Origin: an uncultured Collinsella sp.
Lineage (GTDB): Bacteria > Actinomycetota > Coriobacteriia > Coriobacteriales > Coriobacteriaceae
NCBI GenBank assembly: GCA_937950325.1
Contig: CALFDJ010000007.1
Location: 1 to 16,399 of the forward strand
Reading direction: 5' to 3'
Length of the DNA: 16,399 nt
Positions 1-5,998 of this stretch are shown one piece after another (positions within the stretch are counted from its first letter, which is position 1; the number at the start of each line of letters is the position of its first letter). Under the pieces are notes generated by a model that searched no databases, was not told the DNA's origin, and was given only the letters and a program-made list of their open reading frames with translations. A program made the position numbers and the translations under genes.

Positions 1-2
1 TT

Positions 3-434
3 AAAGAGGTGCTGGAGGACATTCGGCACGACATGACCGACGAGGAGGTGCTTAGCCTGCTGGCAGGCAGACAGATCTCGGTCAAGCCGGAAAACGCGAG
101 GGAAAAGTATACGCTAGGACAGCGCGCGGCGGATACCATTGCAAAATTCGCCGGGAGCTGGGCATTTATCTTTTCCTTTACGGGAGTTCTTGTGCTTTGG
201 ATGATCGTCAATGCGGTGCTGGCGCTGAAAGCGTTTGATCCGTATCCTTTCATACTGCTGAATCTGGTGTTGTCCTGCGTGGCGGCTATTCAGGCGCCGC
301 TCATTATGATGAGCCAGAACCGGCAGGAGGAAAAGGATCGCCAAAGAGCCGAAAACGATTACAAGGTCAACCTGAAAACTGAAATTATGATCGAGGATCT
401 GTACGACAAGGTGAATGCGATCCTTGCTAAGTAA
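3..434 (+). CDS. DUF1003 family inner-membrane protein, 5' end cut by the window
   Basis: About 143 residues are visible. The frame is open to the left edge, so the N-terminus is probably missing; a GTG at base 9 is the only start inside the window. After a soluble stretch comes the family hallmark TLGQRAADTIAKFAGSW, then two membrane helices separated by a short loop (roughly residues 55-75 and 83-103), then a charged tail containing QNRQEEKDRQRAENDYKVN. This is the usual DUF1003 layout; the molecular function of the family is not established. It is the only gene here on the + strand, it is visibly more G+C-rich than everything to its right, and it converges on the phage genes. I read it as host chromosome, with the phage sequence starting at or just after its stop codon. 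Confidence 0.85.
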   Translation, partial: KEVLEDIRHDMTDEEVLSLLAGRQISVKPENAREKYTLGQRAADTIAKFAGSWAFIFSFTGVLVLWMIVNAVLALKAFDPYPFILLNLVLSCVAAIQAPLIMMSQNRQEEKDRQRAENDYKVNLKTEIMIEDLYDKVNAILAK

Positions 435-437
435 GCA
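416..437. other. Junction between chromosome-like and phage-like sequence
   Basis: On the + strand these bases are the last codons and TAA stop of the DUF1003 gene. On the - strand the same bases read YLARIA, the last recognisable stretch of a conserved small phage protein. Both frames are meaningful over the same roughly 20 bases, with clearly different sequence on each side. This is what a short shared core at a recombination junction would look like, either a true attachment site or a chimeric assembly join at microhomology. The phage-protein side rests on my memory of the family. Confidence 0.5.
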
Positions 438-538
438 CTTGAATTGTAACCCAAGTCCATGTCATAGTTGAACCACTCATCGAACTGATCGAACGGATCG
501 TAAGGATTGTCAACTGTAGTGAGCATACACTGAGCCAT
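416..538 (-). pseudogene. Conserved small phage protein (MAQCMLTTVDNP type), 3' end lost at the junction
   Basis: The start is the ATG at 538, preceded by AAGGAGG about 8 bases upstream; the GTG at 547 lies too close to that site. The product begins MAQCMLTTVDNPYDPFDQFD and reaches YLARIA at residues 36-41. From memory, relatives of this short acidic protein occur in gut phages beside structural genes and continue for another 30 or so residues after LARIA. Here the frame runs instead into the antisense of the DUF1003 gene and stops at 359, giving an unrelated tail. I treat it as truncated by the junction. It follows the RNA polymerase-like gene by 13 bases and is probably co-transcribed with it. 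Function unknown. Confidence 0.6.
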
Positions 539-551
539 AGCATTCACCTCC

Positions 552-3305
552 TTAAGAAGACGTTAAGTACTTAGAGATAGTGCTGGTTGAATAGCCCATG
601 TTCTCTGCTATCTCAGCTATTGTATAGCCCATGTTTTGCATATGCTTAATCTTATTCTGCTTAGCCGTAGATAGAGTTGTAGTAGCCTTTGGCATTGCAA
701 GTTTCTTAACTTCTTCATCATCCATGTACCTAAGAATACTTTGCAATCTATGATCGCTTATTGCACCTGCTTGTATTGCTTTCCATTGATTCTCAGTAAC
801 ATGGATTCGAGTATTTCTACCACTTGCACCAACAACTGCTCTAGCGTCGTCTATAGCAGAAGAACGAACTTTAGCCAAATCTTTCCTGTTTGCAGGCTCA
901 GATAGTTCTGGATTGGACTGTATTTTAGCCTTGATTACAGAATTGGCTATAGCTTGAGCTCTTCTTTCTCTAGGAGCATTCTTTTCCGCTACAGCTAAAG
1001 CACGTAATAGTTCATCAACCTCTTGTTTGTACGCTTTGTTTGCGGTGGGGCTGTACTTTAAAGGCTTCGTGTTAGCTGACTCTTTTCTAGCTTGATCAGC
1101 AAGCGCCTTCATTTGGTTACCGTATCTGGCATATGCATTCTCAGGTTTAGTTCCTGTAGACAGTGTCATCATGTCGTCAACTGTAGAAATGAGAGGCACT
1201 CTTTGCATAGCCTTAACGGTATTGCCCTTTGCATCTGTGTATTCTCTGCCAGATTCCTTGTAAATTAACTTACCAGTTTCAGGATCTACTCTTGCAGAGC
1301 CTCTTCTTTCTGGTACAGAAACGGATTGTTTCCTTCTAGATAGAAGGGTCGATGCTCCACCACTACCAACAACATTACCTTCTGAATCATACTTAGGCTG
1401 CCATCTTTTCTTTAGTGTGGCTATGTCGTTGTCTATTTCAGACTGCTTCCAATCAAGCTTGTGCTTATGCGCATCAATTACAACCATACTATGGCGAACC
1501 GCTTTTTCAATGTCTGATTCAGGGGCTCCTCTTAAAGTCATGTCGGTAATTAAGTTAGAAACCTTGCCCATTTCGCTTTGAGTCTGGGCTTTGGTCATAA
1601 CTTTCATGCCTTCATGATAAGGGTACTCTGACTTGGGATCAAAATCCTTAAGACCTTCCAGAGGTTTGCTTGTTTTAATGCGTACTTTACTGTTTGTTGG
1701 AATTACTATTACAGTATCGCCATCGAAATCTGCACCAGAAAGTCTTTCCGCAACCTTTGAATTAATTCCAACTGCATCAACGGCGTTTCCTAAAATACTC
1801 TTAACTTTAGGGTTTCTGTTGTTTACAGTCAATTCTGGAATCTCAAAGGTTCCGCCATGAGGATATCTAACAAGACATACCGTTTCTCCATTCTTAAGGT
1901 ATGGAGCATAAATCTCATTATCCTTAAGTTGGGTAACTGGAAGAATAACTCTGGTCTCCTGACGAGGAAGAGCAGCAGCCTTTAAATGAATAGTAGCAGA
2001 ATCGCATTCTCCTGCAAATTCTTGTAGCATCTTCTTTCTGACCGTCGGATTAGGAATCTTCAAAATATCATCATACTCAGATTTATAATCCGCAAGAGTC
2101 GCACTAAGCTGTTGGTTGATTAACTGCATAGGCTGCTTTGATAAAAACTGCTGAGACAGATTTCGACTTGACTTGTCCCAGTCTCCTTCTTCCTTGAGCT
2201 TGTTTATGGCAGAAAGGGAACATTTTTCACCTGTGACCGGATCGGTATATTTCCCTTTAGGATCAGGATATAAACTCTGTCCATTTCGCTTAATATATGC
2301 GCCAAAGGGATTATCTGGGTCGTCCTTAATCGGCTTAAGTACGCCTTTGTCGCCCTCGATCATAGGCGTTCCCTTTTTCTTGTTTGTATTAAACACAATG
2401 TCGTATCCATCGGGAATATCATTAGAATACATTGCCATTCCCTTTAGATAATGTGTTCCGTCGACAAGAATTCTAACCTGTGCGTAATGGGAATTGCCAA
2501 GATCAAGGTCTTTTACGCCAGGACGAATTTCTATAACGCCATCTTTATCAGAACCAGTGTCTCCTTTAGGACCTTCATCTCCGTATTTAATCTTGACTCT
2601 ACTCGAATCAATTGAAGCAGGGTATTTTCTCTTATCCCAATGCTCTCCTCCATCCGGAGAGTAATAATCGCTAAGACTTTGAATTTTAGAATAATCTTGA
2701 TAAAGTTCTCTCGTTGAAATATCTTTGTCGTGAATTACTCGAACCGTTGTTCTCTTAGTCTTATCTGTAGCCTGAGGAATACCAATTCCCTCAACTACAT
2801 AGCCCTCGGCCTCAAGAATTCGCAAGGCTTCGTCAAGTTTGCCCTGAGAGATGCCTAATTCGCGTTCTACGCCACTTCCGACATCGATGGCGTGCTTTTC
2901 CTTGAGTTCGTCTCTAATGGCGTCAGCGGCCTTCTCAGCCCGTCTCTGATTGATTGCTCGATTCTCGTTAAACCATGAGCGAACTGTAGACTCGTTAACA
3001 CCCATTTCCCGACCGATTTGAGAAACGCTTAGACCATCATCACGAAGGGCCTTCGCTCTTTCGACCTGAAGACGCTTTTGCTCGTGTTTCGCTTGCTTTA
3101 CTGCTGCTCGAAGTTCAGTAGTGCTAGGAAATTCCATAGCTTTTGCTATTTCAACTTCACTAAGACCACTCTTCTTAAGCTCGTCAAACCGACTTGCCAG
3201 ATCGCCACTATGCTGATAAGGATCATCTCCAGAACCCCAAGGATACCGACCAGAGCGACGCTTAACACCGTAATGGCACAAAATATCTTCTACAACATCG
3301 TTCAC
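552..3305 (-). CDS. Phage RNA polymerase-like protein with DFDGD double-psi beta-barrel and HTH domains
   Basis: This 917-residue protein carries DFDGD at residues 526-530 within SGADFDGDTVIVIP. About 40 residues earlier is a segment, RYPHGGTFEIPEL, resembling the RPTLHR region of RNA polymerase beta'. DxDGD is the metal-binding signature shared by cellular beta', QDE-1-type RNA polymerases and phage single-chain enzymes such as YonO. I infer RNA synthesis, most likely DNA-templated; no activity can be read from sequence. The N-terminus has HYGVKRRSGRYPWGSG (11-26), then helix-turn-helix-like segments at about 46-69 and 89-113 and a possible winged helix near 145-170; another HTH forms the last 30 residues. 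A lysine-rich region at 240-400 may be the first beta-barrel, but I cannot confirm it. The GTG start at 3305 has GGAGGAA just upstream and follows the nuclease gene by 2 bases. Confidence 0.8.
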   Translation of the reverse strand: MNDVVEDILCHYGVKRRSGRYPWGSGDDPYQHSGDLASRFDELKKSGLSEVEIAKAMEFPSTTELRAAVKQAKHEQKRLQVERAKALRDDGLSVSQIGREMGVNESTVRSWFNENRAINQRRAEKAADAIRDELKEKHAIDVGSGVERELGISQGKLDEALRILEAEGYVVEGIGIPQATDKTKRTTVRVIHDKDISTRELYQDYSKIQSLSDYYSPDGGEHWDKRKYPASIDSSRVKIKYGDEGPKGDTGSDKDGVIEIRPGVKDLDLGNSHYAQVRILVDGTHYLKGMAMYSNDIPDGYDIVFNTNKKKGTPMIEGDKGVLKPIKDDPDNPFGAYIKRNGQSLYPDPKGKYTDPVTGEKCSLSAINKLKEEGDWDKSSRNLSQQFLSKQPMQLINQQLSATLADYKSEYDDILKIPNPTVRKKMLQEFAGECDSATIHLKAAALPRQETRVILPVTQLKDNEIYAPYLKNGETVCLVRYPHGGTFEIPELTVNNRNPKVKSILGNAVDAVGINSKVAERLSGADFDGDTVIVIPTNSKVRIKTSKPLEGLKDFDPKSEYPYHEGMKVMTKAQTQSEMGKVSNLITDMTLRGAPESDIEKAVRHSMVVIDAHKHKLDWKQSEIDNDIATLKKRWQPKYDSEGNVVGSGGASTLLSRRKQSVSVPERRGSARVDPETGKLIYKESGREYTDAKGNTVKAMQRVPLISTVDDMMTLSTGTKPENAYARYGNQMKALADQARKESANTKPLKYSPTANKAYKQEVDELLRALAVAEKNAPRERRAQAIANSVIKAKIQSNPELSEPANRKDLAKVRSSAIDDARAVVGASGRNTRIHVTENQWKAIQAGAISDHRLQSILRYMDDEEVKKLAMPKATTTLSTAKQNKIKHMQNMGYTIAEIAENMGYSTSTISKYLTSS

Positions 3306-3307
3306 GC

Positions 3308-3862
3308 CTATTCCTCCAATCGTATTCTCGTAAGGATCTTATCAAACTTGATGATCTTTTCACACACGTCTTTTATTTCGGCAGAAGTGGGTTCATACTC
3401 CTGATAATCGTTATTCTGATAAATTCGCAAAACTATCGAAATATCTTTTGGATCAACAGAATACTCCAAACAGAACAAAGCCGCATAAATGATAAGTTGC
3501 TCCATTCGGGCCGGCGTAGTTCCCGTCTTTAGATCATGAATCCTCAACACGTTTCGTCTAAACGAAATAGCATCAGCAGTTCCGAAACAATTATAAGAAT
3601 AGAACAAAGGCTGCTCCGGCTTCATTCTATACTTAATTGCATCGTTGACATACTGATTAAGAGTTTGCTTATTTGCCGGAAGTTTCTGTCTTAACTCAAT
3701 TGCATCCTTGGCAAACCCATGCAAACGAGTTCCGTACTCCTTTGCAAAATATCTTTCGTATGCCCGAACGAGGTGATCTTCGTCATAATTAAGCCAACTG
3801 TACTTACTTGCTCCAAGAAAAGCATGCTTGTCCTTAAGCTCGTAATGCGGATTGAAGTTCAC
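3308..3862 (-). CDS. RecB/Cas4-like PD-(D/E)XK nuclease
   Basis: A 184-residue protein. GTRLHGFAKDA places a histidine at 48, GTADAI an aspartate at 97, and HDLKTG the D-x-K pair at D110/K112, followed by QLIIYAALF (Q122, Y126). This is the His, Asp, Asp-x-Lys, QxxxY series of RecB/Cas4-type DNA nucleases, usually metal-dependent exonucleases in recombination or end processing. I chose the GTG start at 3862 rather than the longer TTG at 3904: AGGAGG lies 6 bases before the GTG, and MNFNPHYEL matches how relatives of this phage family begin, as far as I recall. It overlaps the 3' end of the VRR-NUC gene by 29 bases, which implies translational coupling, and directly precedes the RNA polymerase-like gene. 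Confidence 0.8.
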   Translation of the reverse strand: MNFNPHYELKDKHAFLGASKYSWLNYDEDHLVRAYERYFAKEYGTRLHGFAKDAIELRQKLPANKQTLNQYVNDAIKYRMKPEQPLFYSYNCFGTADAISFRRNVLRIHDLKTGTTPARMEQLIIYAALFCLEYSVDPKDISIVLRIYQNNDYQEYEPTSAEIKDVCEKIIKFDKILTRIRLEE

Positions 3863-4133
3863 GAAGTACCTCCTCTTTATTTTCCGGACATATGAAACTT
3901 CCAAACGACATTTCTTTAGCTTTCGAAATATAAAATTCTTGGTTTGGTCTTTTTGATGCAGAGGACGATCTTTTACATTCTAAAAGAGCCCACTTGTCGT
4001 TAAATAAAATTAAAAGATCGGGGAAACCCTGAATGTAATCCGGATCATTCTTAAGAACAATACAACCTGGAAATATCTTTTTAAGCTCTTTTATTAAATT
4101 TGCTTGAAACGAACTTTCCAATTTTCCTGACAT
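3834..4133 (-). CDS. VRR-NUC domain nuclease
   Basis: A 99-residue single-domain protein. GFPDLLIL (D39) and LLECKRS (E52, K54) give the PD...ExK core, preceded by FQANLIKELKKIFPG and followed by PNQEFY (Q65), the arrangement of stand-alone VRR-NUC proteins. Members are small metal-dependent nucleases; several phage and eukaryotic relatives cut branched or flapped DNA, so a Holliday junction or flap role is plausible but inferred. The start at 4133 has GGGAG about 11 bases upstream, a rather long spacing. It overlaps the RecB-like gene and lies downstream of the two HTH genes after a 124-base spacer with hairpins. Confidence 0.85.
   Translation of the reverse strand: MSGKLESSFQANLIKELKKIFPGCIVLKNDPDYIQGFPDLLILFNDKWALLECKRSSSASKRPNQEFYISKAKEMSFGSFICPENKEEVLRELQSALRA
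3869..3874 (-). promoter_or_regulatory. Shine-Dalgarno AGGAGG that fixes the RecB-like start
   Basis: A perfect AGGAGG, inside the end of the upstream VRR-NUC gene, sits 6 bases before the GTG at 3862. It decides between that start and an upstream in-frame TTG that has no comparable site. Confidence 0.75.
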
Positions 4134-4163
4134 AACCCATGGATCTCCCTTCGAATCGTCGCA

Positions 4164-4188
4164 AAAAATAACAAATCATGTTATTTTT
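4164..4188 (-). terminator. AT-rich hairpin with T-run, possible weak terminator or regulatory element
   Basis: A perfect 9-base inverted repeat, AAAAATAAC and GTTATTTTT, with a 7-base loop. On the - strand it ends in a T-run. The stem is almost all A-T, so intrinsic termination would be weak; attenuation between the HTH genes and the nuclease genes is equally possible. Confidence 0.35.
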
Positions 4189-4189
4189 C

Positions 4190-4204
4190 GGAGCACATTG
4201 CTCC
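4190..4204. repeat. Small hairpin GGAGCA / TGCTCC
   Basis: A perfect 6-base inverted repeat around a 3-base loop, next to the AT-rich hairpin in the spacer 4134-4257. No gene is convincing in that spacer. It could be an operator or a leader hairpin. Confidence 0.35.
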
Positions 4205-4219
4205 TTCCCTTCATAAAAG

Positions 4220-4237
4220 ACCATGTTTTTTTCGCGA
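4220..4237 (+). repeat. 18-base direct repeat, copy 1
   Basis: ACCATGTTTTTTTCGCGA, identical to bases 5066-5083. It lies in the spacer downstream of the HTH pair, while the other copy lies upstream of the pair, so the two copies bracket the regulators. It contains the TCGCGA palindrome that recurs in this area. Confidence 0.75.
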
Positions 4238-4257
4238 GGGCCCTTTTACCTGCGGTT

Positions 4258-4530
4258 TTATAAGGGGTATAAATCCCAAAAATTGACTTTTAGCGTTTTT
4301 GCCAATAAAACCACGTTATAAGCCTTCGGAGATGTCCAACCTCGAGAATATCTATAAAGAACATTTGGATCGATTCCTGTCTCTCGACAGATCCTACTTT
4401 GTGACAATCCGCATGCCTTGATCAGTCTCAAAAGGTTCTCTCCGAACTTCTTTTTTCTAGCCTCTTCGTCTTCCATGCGAAGTTTTTTCGTTTCAGCTCT
4501 GCGCCGAAGTTCCTCGTCTGAAACTTTCAT
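4258..4530 (-). CDS. XRE/Cro-like helix-turn-helix regulator
   Basis: About 90 residues. A charged helical N-terminus (KVSDEELRRRAETKKLRM) leads into a lambda-repressor-like HTH: FGENLLRLIKACGLSQSRIC, with recognition helix around GIDPNVLYRYSRG, then AYNVVLLAKTLKVNFWDLYP. This is the family of phage repressors and Cro-type regulators; the binding site is unknown. I use the ATG at 4530 over a TTG three codons upstream; an AGAAGG lies about 11 bases before it. It overlaps the upstream HTH gene by 38 bases, so the two are probably made together, possibly acting as a pair on the palindromes at 4797 and 5012. Confidence 0.75.
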   Translation of the reverse strand: MKVSDEELRRRAETKKLRMEDEEARKKKFGENLLRLIKACGLSQSRICRETGIDPNVLYRYSRGWTSPKAYNVVLLAKTLKVNFWDLYPL

Positions 4531-4786
4531 AAATATCAATCCCTTCTATCGGATCATCGACAACATATTCTCCAAAATTAATTAGCGTGTCTGTATCAAC
4601 ATCTAACGCTTGTGCGAAATTAACAATTGTAATGCAATCAGGAACTCTCCCTTGATTTAAATATCTATAGACATTTACCTTACTGACATTAGACAGTCTT
4701 GATAAATCAGCTTCTGTAAGCAATCTATTATACATCAAATTTCTTATTCTTCGAACAAAATTTTTATGCCATTCACTCTTTGTCAT
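4493..4786 (-). CDS. XRE/Cro-like helix-turn-helix regulator
   Basis: 97 residues with a compact HTH: FVRRIRNLMYNRLLTEADLS, then SNVSKVNVYRYLNQGRVPD, then IVNFAQALDVDTDTLINFGE. The order and the closing D-x-D-x-LINFG helix are typical of XRE-type phage repressors. I chose the ATG at 4786 because GAGGAG stands 5 bases before it; the TTG at 4798 is inside that ribosome site. A 14-base palindrome (4797-4810) abuts the ribosome site and is a natural autoregulatory operator, though binding is inferred. It is the first gene after the AT-rich control region, transcribed leftward into the second HTH gene. Confidence 0.75.
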   Translation of the reverse strand: MTKSEWHKNFVRRIRNLMYNRLLTEADLSRLSNVSKVNVYRYLNQGRVPDCITIVNFAQALDVDTDTLINFGEYVVDDPIEGIDIYESFRRGTSAQS

Positions 4787-4796
4787 AATTCTCCTC

Positions 4797-4810
4797 AAAT
4801 TCGCGAATTT
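4797..4810. promoter_or_regulatory. Palindromic operator-like site AAATTCGCGAATTT
   Basis: A perfect 14-base palindrome immediately upstream of the Shine-Dalgarno site of the first HTH gene. TCGCGA recurs at 4232, 5000 and 5078, suggesting a family of protein-binding sites around the regulator pair. Confidence 0.5.
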
Positions 4811-4815
4811 TGCAA
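4801..4815 (-). repeat. 15-base inverted repeat TTGCAAAATTCGCGA, copy 1
   Basis: Read on the - strand this equals bases 4991-5005 on the + strand. It overlaps the palindrome before the HTH gene. Together with the other repeats it marks 4797-5159 as a dense protein-binding region. Confidence 0.7.
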
Positions 4816-4829
4816 GAAAATATCATTTT

Positions 4830-4882
4830 TGCAAAAAAGTACGTGTTTATTTAATTATAGATTTTTACCCTCACTCCCATTA
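4830..4882 (-). promoter_or_regulatory. Possible promoter for the HTH genes
   Basis: On the - strand a perfect TATAAT lies at 4859-4854, about 70 bases before the HTH start at 4786. The base run at the expected -35 position is a poor match, so this is a weak call that relies on the -10 box and its location. Confidence 0.3.
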
Positions 4883-4952
4883 ATATGGACTTTTTCTGAT
4901 TTTTTAATAAAATTTTTATAAAAATGCAGGTAGAAGTATAAATTTGGTCGAA

Positions 4953-4975
4953 AAAAACCTTGCGCTAAAAAAGTT
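4953..4975 (+). repeat. 23-base perfect inverted repeat, left arm
   Basis: The core CCTTGCGCTAAAAAAGTT and the five flanking A residues are exactly complementary to 5137-5159. The pairing continues inward with mismatches (GAAAAATACCG against TAAAAATGACG), so the full arms may approach 45 bases around a centre containing the 5012-5027 palindrome. Confidence 0.85.
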
Positions 4976-4990
4976 GAAAAATACCGTTTT

Positions 4991-5005
4991 TTGCAAAATT
5001 CGCGA
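4991..5005 (+). repeat. 15-base inverted repeat TTGCAAAATTCGCGA, copy 2
   Basis: Reverse complement of 4801-4815. It lies beside the central palindrome, within the span of the larger inverted repeat. Confidence 0.7.
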
Positions 5006-5011
5006 GATTTG

Positions 5012-5027
5012 GTTTCCATATGGAAAC
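5012..5027. promoter_or_regulatory. Perfect 16-base palindrome GTTTCCATATGGAAAC
   Basis: A perfect dyad flanked by GATTT on the left and AAATC on the right, which extends the symmetry with one extra base. The size and symmetry suit a dimeric HTH repressor. It lies near the middle of the AT-rich control region, between the arms of the 23-base inverted repeat. Confidence 0.5.
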
Positions 5028-5065
5028 AAATCTTCACAATTCAACCGTTTTTACGAAAAGTCGGA

Positions 5066-5083
5066 ACCATGTTTTTTTCGCGA
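5066..5083 (+). repeat. 18-base direct repeat, copy 2
   Basis: Identical to 4220-4237 (ACCATGTTTTTTTCGCGA), about 850 bases away in the same orientation on the other side of the two HTH genes. Confidence 0.75.
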
Positions 5084-5136
5084 ATTCTTAAAATTTATCA
5101 TTTTTGTCATTTTTTCGCCAAAAATCGTCATTTTTA

Positions 5137-5159
5137 AACTTTTTTAGCGCAAGGTTTTT
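5137..5159 (-). repeat. 23-base perfect inverted repeat, right arm
   Basis: Exact reverse complement of 4953-4975, with 161 bases between the arms. This is too far apart for an ordinary terminator hairpin. Confidence 0.85.
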
Positions 5160-5194
5160 GAGAGCAAAATGTCGAAAATTTTTAAACTTTTACT

Positions 5195-5440
5195 TTAATA
5201 TTCACCCTCGATGATTTCCGCTCCAATCGGCATCGCCCCATCCATTTGAACATACCCCTCGAACAAATCAAACCACTTTTTCTTATGAGTATTGTATCCA
5301 CGAAGCACACTTTTCTCAAAATGACAATTGATCATCTTGTATCTTCTTCCGTTGATCATATATACCATTTCTCCATGAGGTCGAGGATAAGAATTAGGAT
5401 CAATGTCACGATAATACCCACCGATAAAGATTTTTCCCAT
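5195..5440 (-). CDS. Small protein of unknown function
   Basis: 81 residues, no family recognised. It starts MGKIFIGGYYRDIDPNSYPR and is rich in Tyr and Gly, with no membrane segment and no cysteine pattern; it looks like a small mixed alpha/beta soluble protein. The ATG at 5440 follows GGAAGGTG at good spacing. It is the last gene before the AT-rich control region and sits just after the terminator at 5473-5515, so it may need its own promoter or read-through. Confidence 0.65.
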   Translation of the reverse strand: MGKIFIGGYYRDIDPNSYPRPHGEMVYMINGRRYKMINCHFEKSVLRGYNTHKKKWFDLFEGYVQMDGAMPIGAEIIEGEY

Positions 5441-5472
5441 TTTTCACCTTCCATTAAAACAAAAACACCTAG

Positions 5473-5515
5473 AAAATATAAAGGGAGCCGCAGACTGCTC
5501 AAATCTACGACTCCC
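5473..5515 (-). terminator. Strong rho-independent terminator
   Basis: On the - strand a 12-pair stem (GGGAGTCGTAGA against TCTGCGGCTCCC, allowing G-U pairs) closes an 8-9 base loop and is followed by TTTATATTTT. It lies right after the stop of the 62-residue gene, so it should end the leftward transcript carrying the accessory genes. It is the clearest terminator in the window. Confidence 0.8.
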
Positions 5516-5525
5516 TTCTAGCAAG

Positions 5526-5714
5526 CTACTTAGAAAATTCCACCCCGAGATTTTTCAAGAACTTAAGTCCCAACTCTCCCGGAAAAGCCTCCAAAATACG
5601 GATTCTCTGCTCAATTCCCAGGGGATCTTTATCTCCAATCGTAACGATACCATCCCCCTTATCGTCATAACTCCAAGATATAATAATCGAATCTACCTTA
5701 TTCTTCTTGATCAT
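5526..5714 (-). CDS. Small protein of unknown function
   Basis: 62 residues, family not recognised: an N-terminal beta-rich part (VDSIIISWSYDDKGDGIVTI) and a helical C-terminus (IEQRIRILEAFPGELGLKFL). I use the ATG at 5714, which forms a TAATG overlap with the upstream stop and has GGGAG 5 bases before it; a longer start at 5726 falls within the upstream gene and has no ribosome site. The terminator follows the stop at once, making this the end of a transcription unit. Confidence 0.6.
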   Translation of the reverse strand: MIKKNKVDSIIISWSYDDKGDGIVTIGDKDPLGIEQRIRILEAFPGELGLKFLKNLGVEFSK

Positions 5715-5998
5715 TAGTTCTCCCATTCGTCGAACATCATATAGTACTCGTTCAGAGCCCTTATAGCAAGTTGTCGTGTAGGATATCCAACAGAATTTGT
5801 AGGAATTTTTTCGTTGTCAGGGAATGCAAACCAACGCTTAACAGTCTTTATTTCGTCTTTTTCGAAATCAACTGCAATGTCCAAGTCTCGCAAACTAACG
5901 AAGCCTTCAAATATCGAACAATTCTCAGCCTTATCAGAATTTTTGTAATAATAAACTTCGCAATATCCCGGTTGAATGTTTGATAAACGTATAATCAT
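5714..5998 (-). CDS. Small protein of unknown function
   Basis: 94 residues, no recognised family. The first half is beta-like (GYCEVYYYKNSD, FEGFVSLRDLDIAV), the second contains WFAFPDNEKIPTNSVGYPTR and a helical, acidic end. There are no membrane segments. The ATG at 5998 has GGGG upstream and may form an ATGA overlap with a short ORF before it; the end overlaps the next gene by TAATG. Tight coupling suggests a shared accessory role in the tRNA-containing block. Confidence 0.65.
   Translation of the reverse strand: MIIRLSNIQPGYCEVYYYKNSDKAENCSIFEGFVSLRDLDIAVDFEKDEIKTVKRWFAFPDNEKIPTNSVGYPTRQLAIRALNEYYMMFDEWEN

Larger units (their letters stand above)
4799..5194. other. AT-rich intergenic control region, candidate origin or switch
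   Basis: About 400 bases with no convincing gene; the frames at 4855-5037 and 4944-5147 encode low-complexity Phe/Lys-rich strings. It holds a 23-base inverted repeat (4953-4975 and 5137-5159), a 16-base palindrome (5012-5027), a 15-base inverted repeat (4801-4815 and 4991-5005), one copy of an 18-base direct repeat and repeated TCATTTTT runs. It is the largest gene-free stretch here and lies upstream of two regulators. That fits an operator/promoter switch, a replication origin, or both; sequence alone cannot decide. Confidence 0.5.

Noticed and set aside
416..437. A true integrase attachment site
   Set aside because: Not called as such: no integrase or excisionase is in the window and no second copy of the core is seen. 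It is kept only as a junction of unknown kind.
4855..5147. Two short frames (one on each strand) in the AT-rich control region
   Set aside because: Their products are Phe/Lys/Asn low-complexity strings with no ribosome site, and the DNA is better explained by repeats and palindromes.
4799..5194. CRISPR array
   Set aside because: The repeats here are few, inverted or unevenly spaced; there is no regular repeat-spacer series and no cas gene. The RecB/Cas4-like nuclease is a phage-type stand-alone protein.
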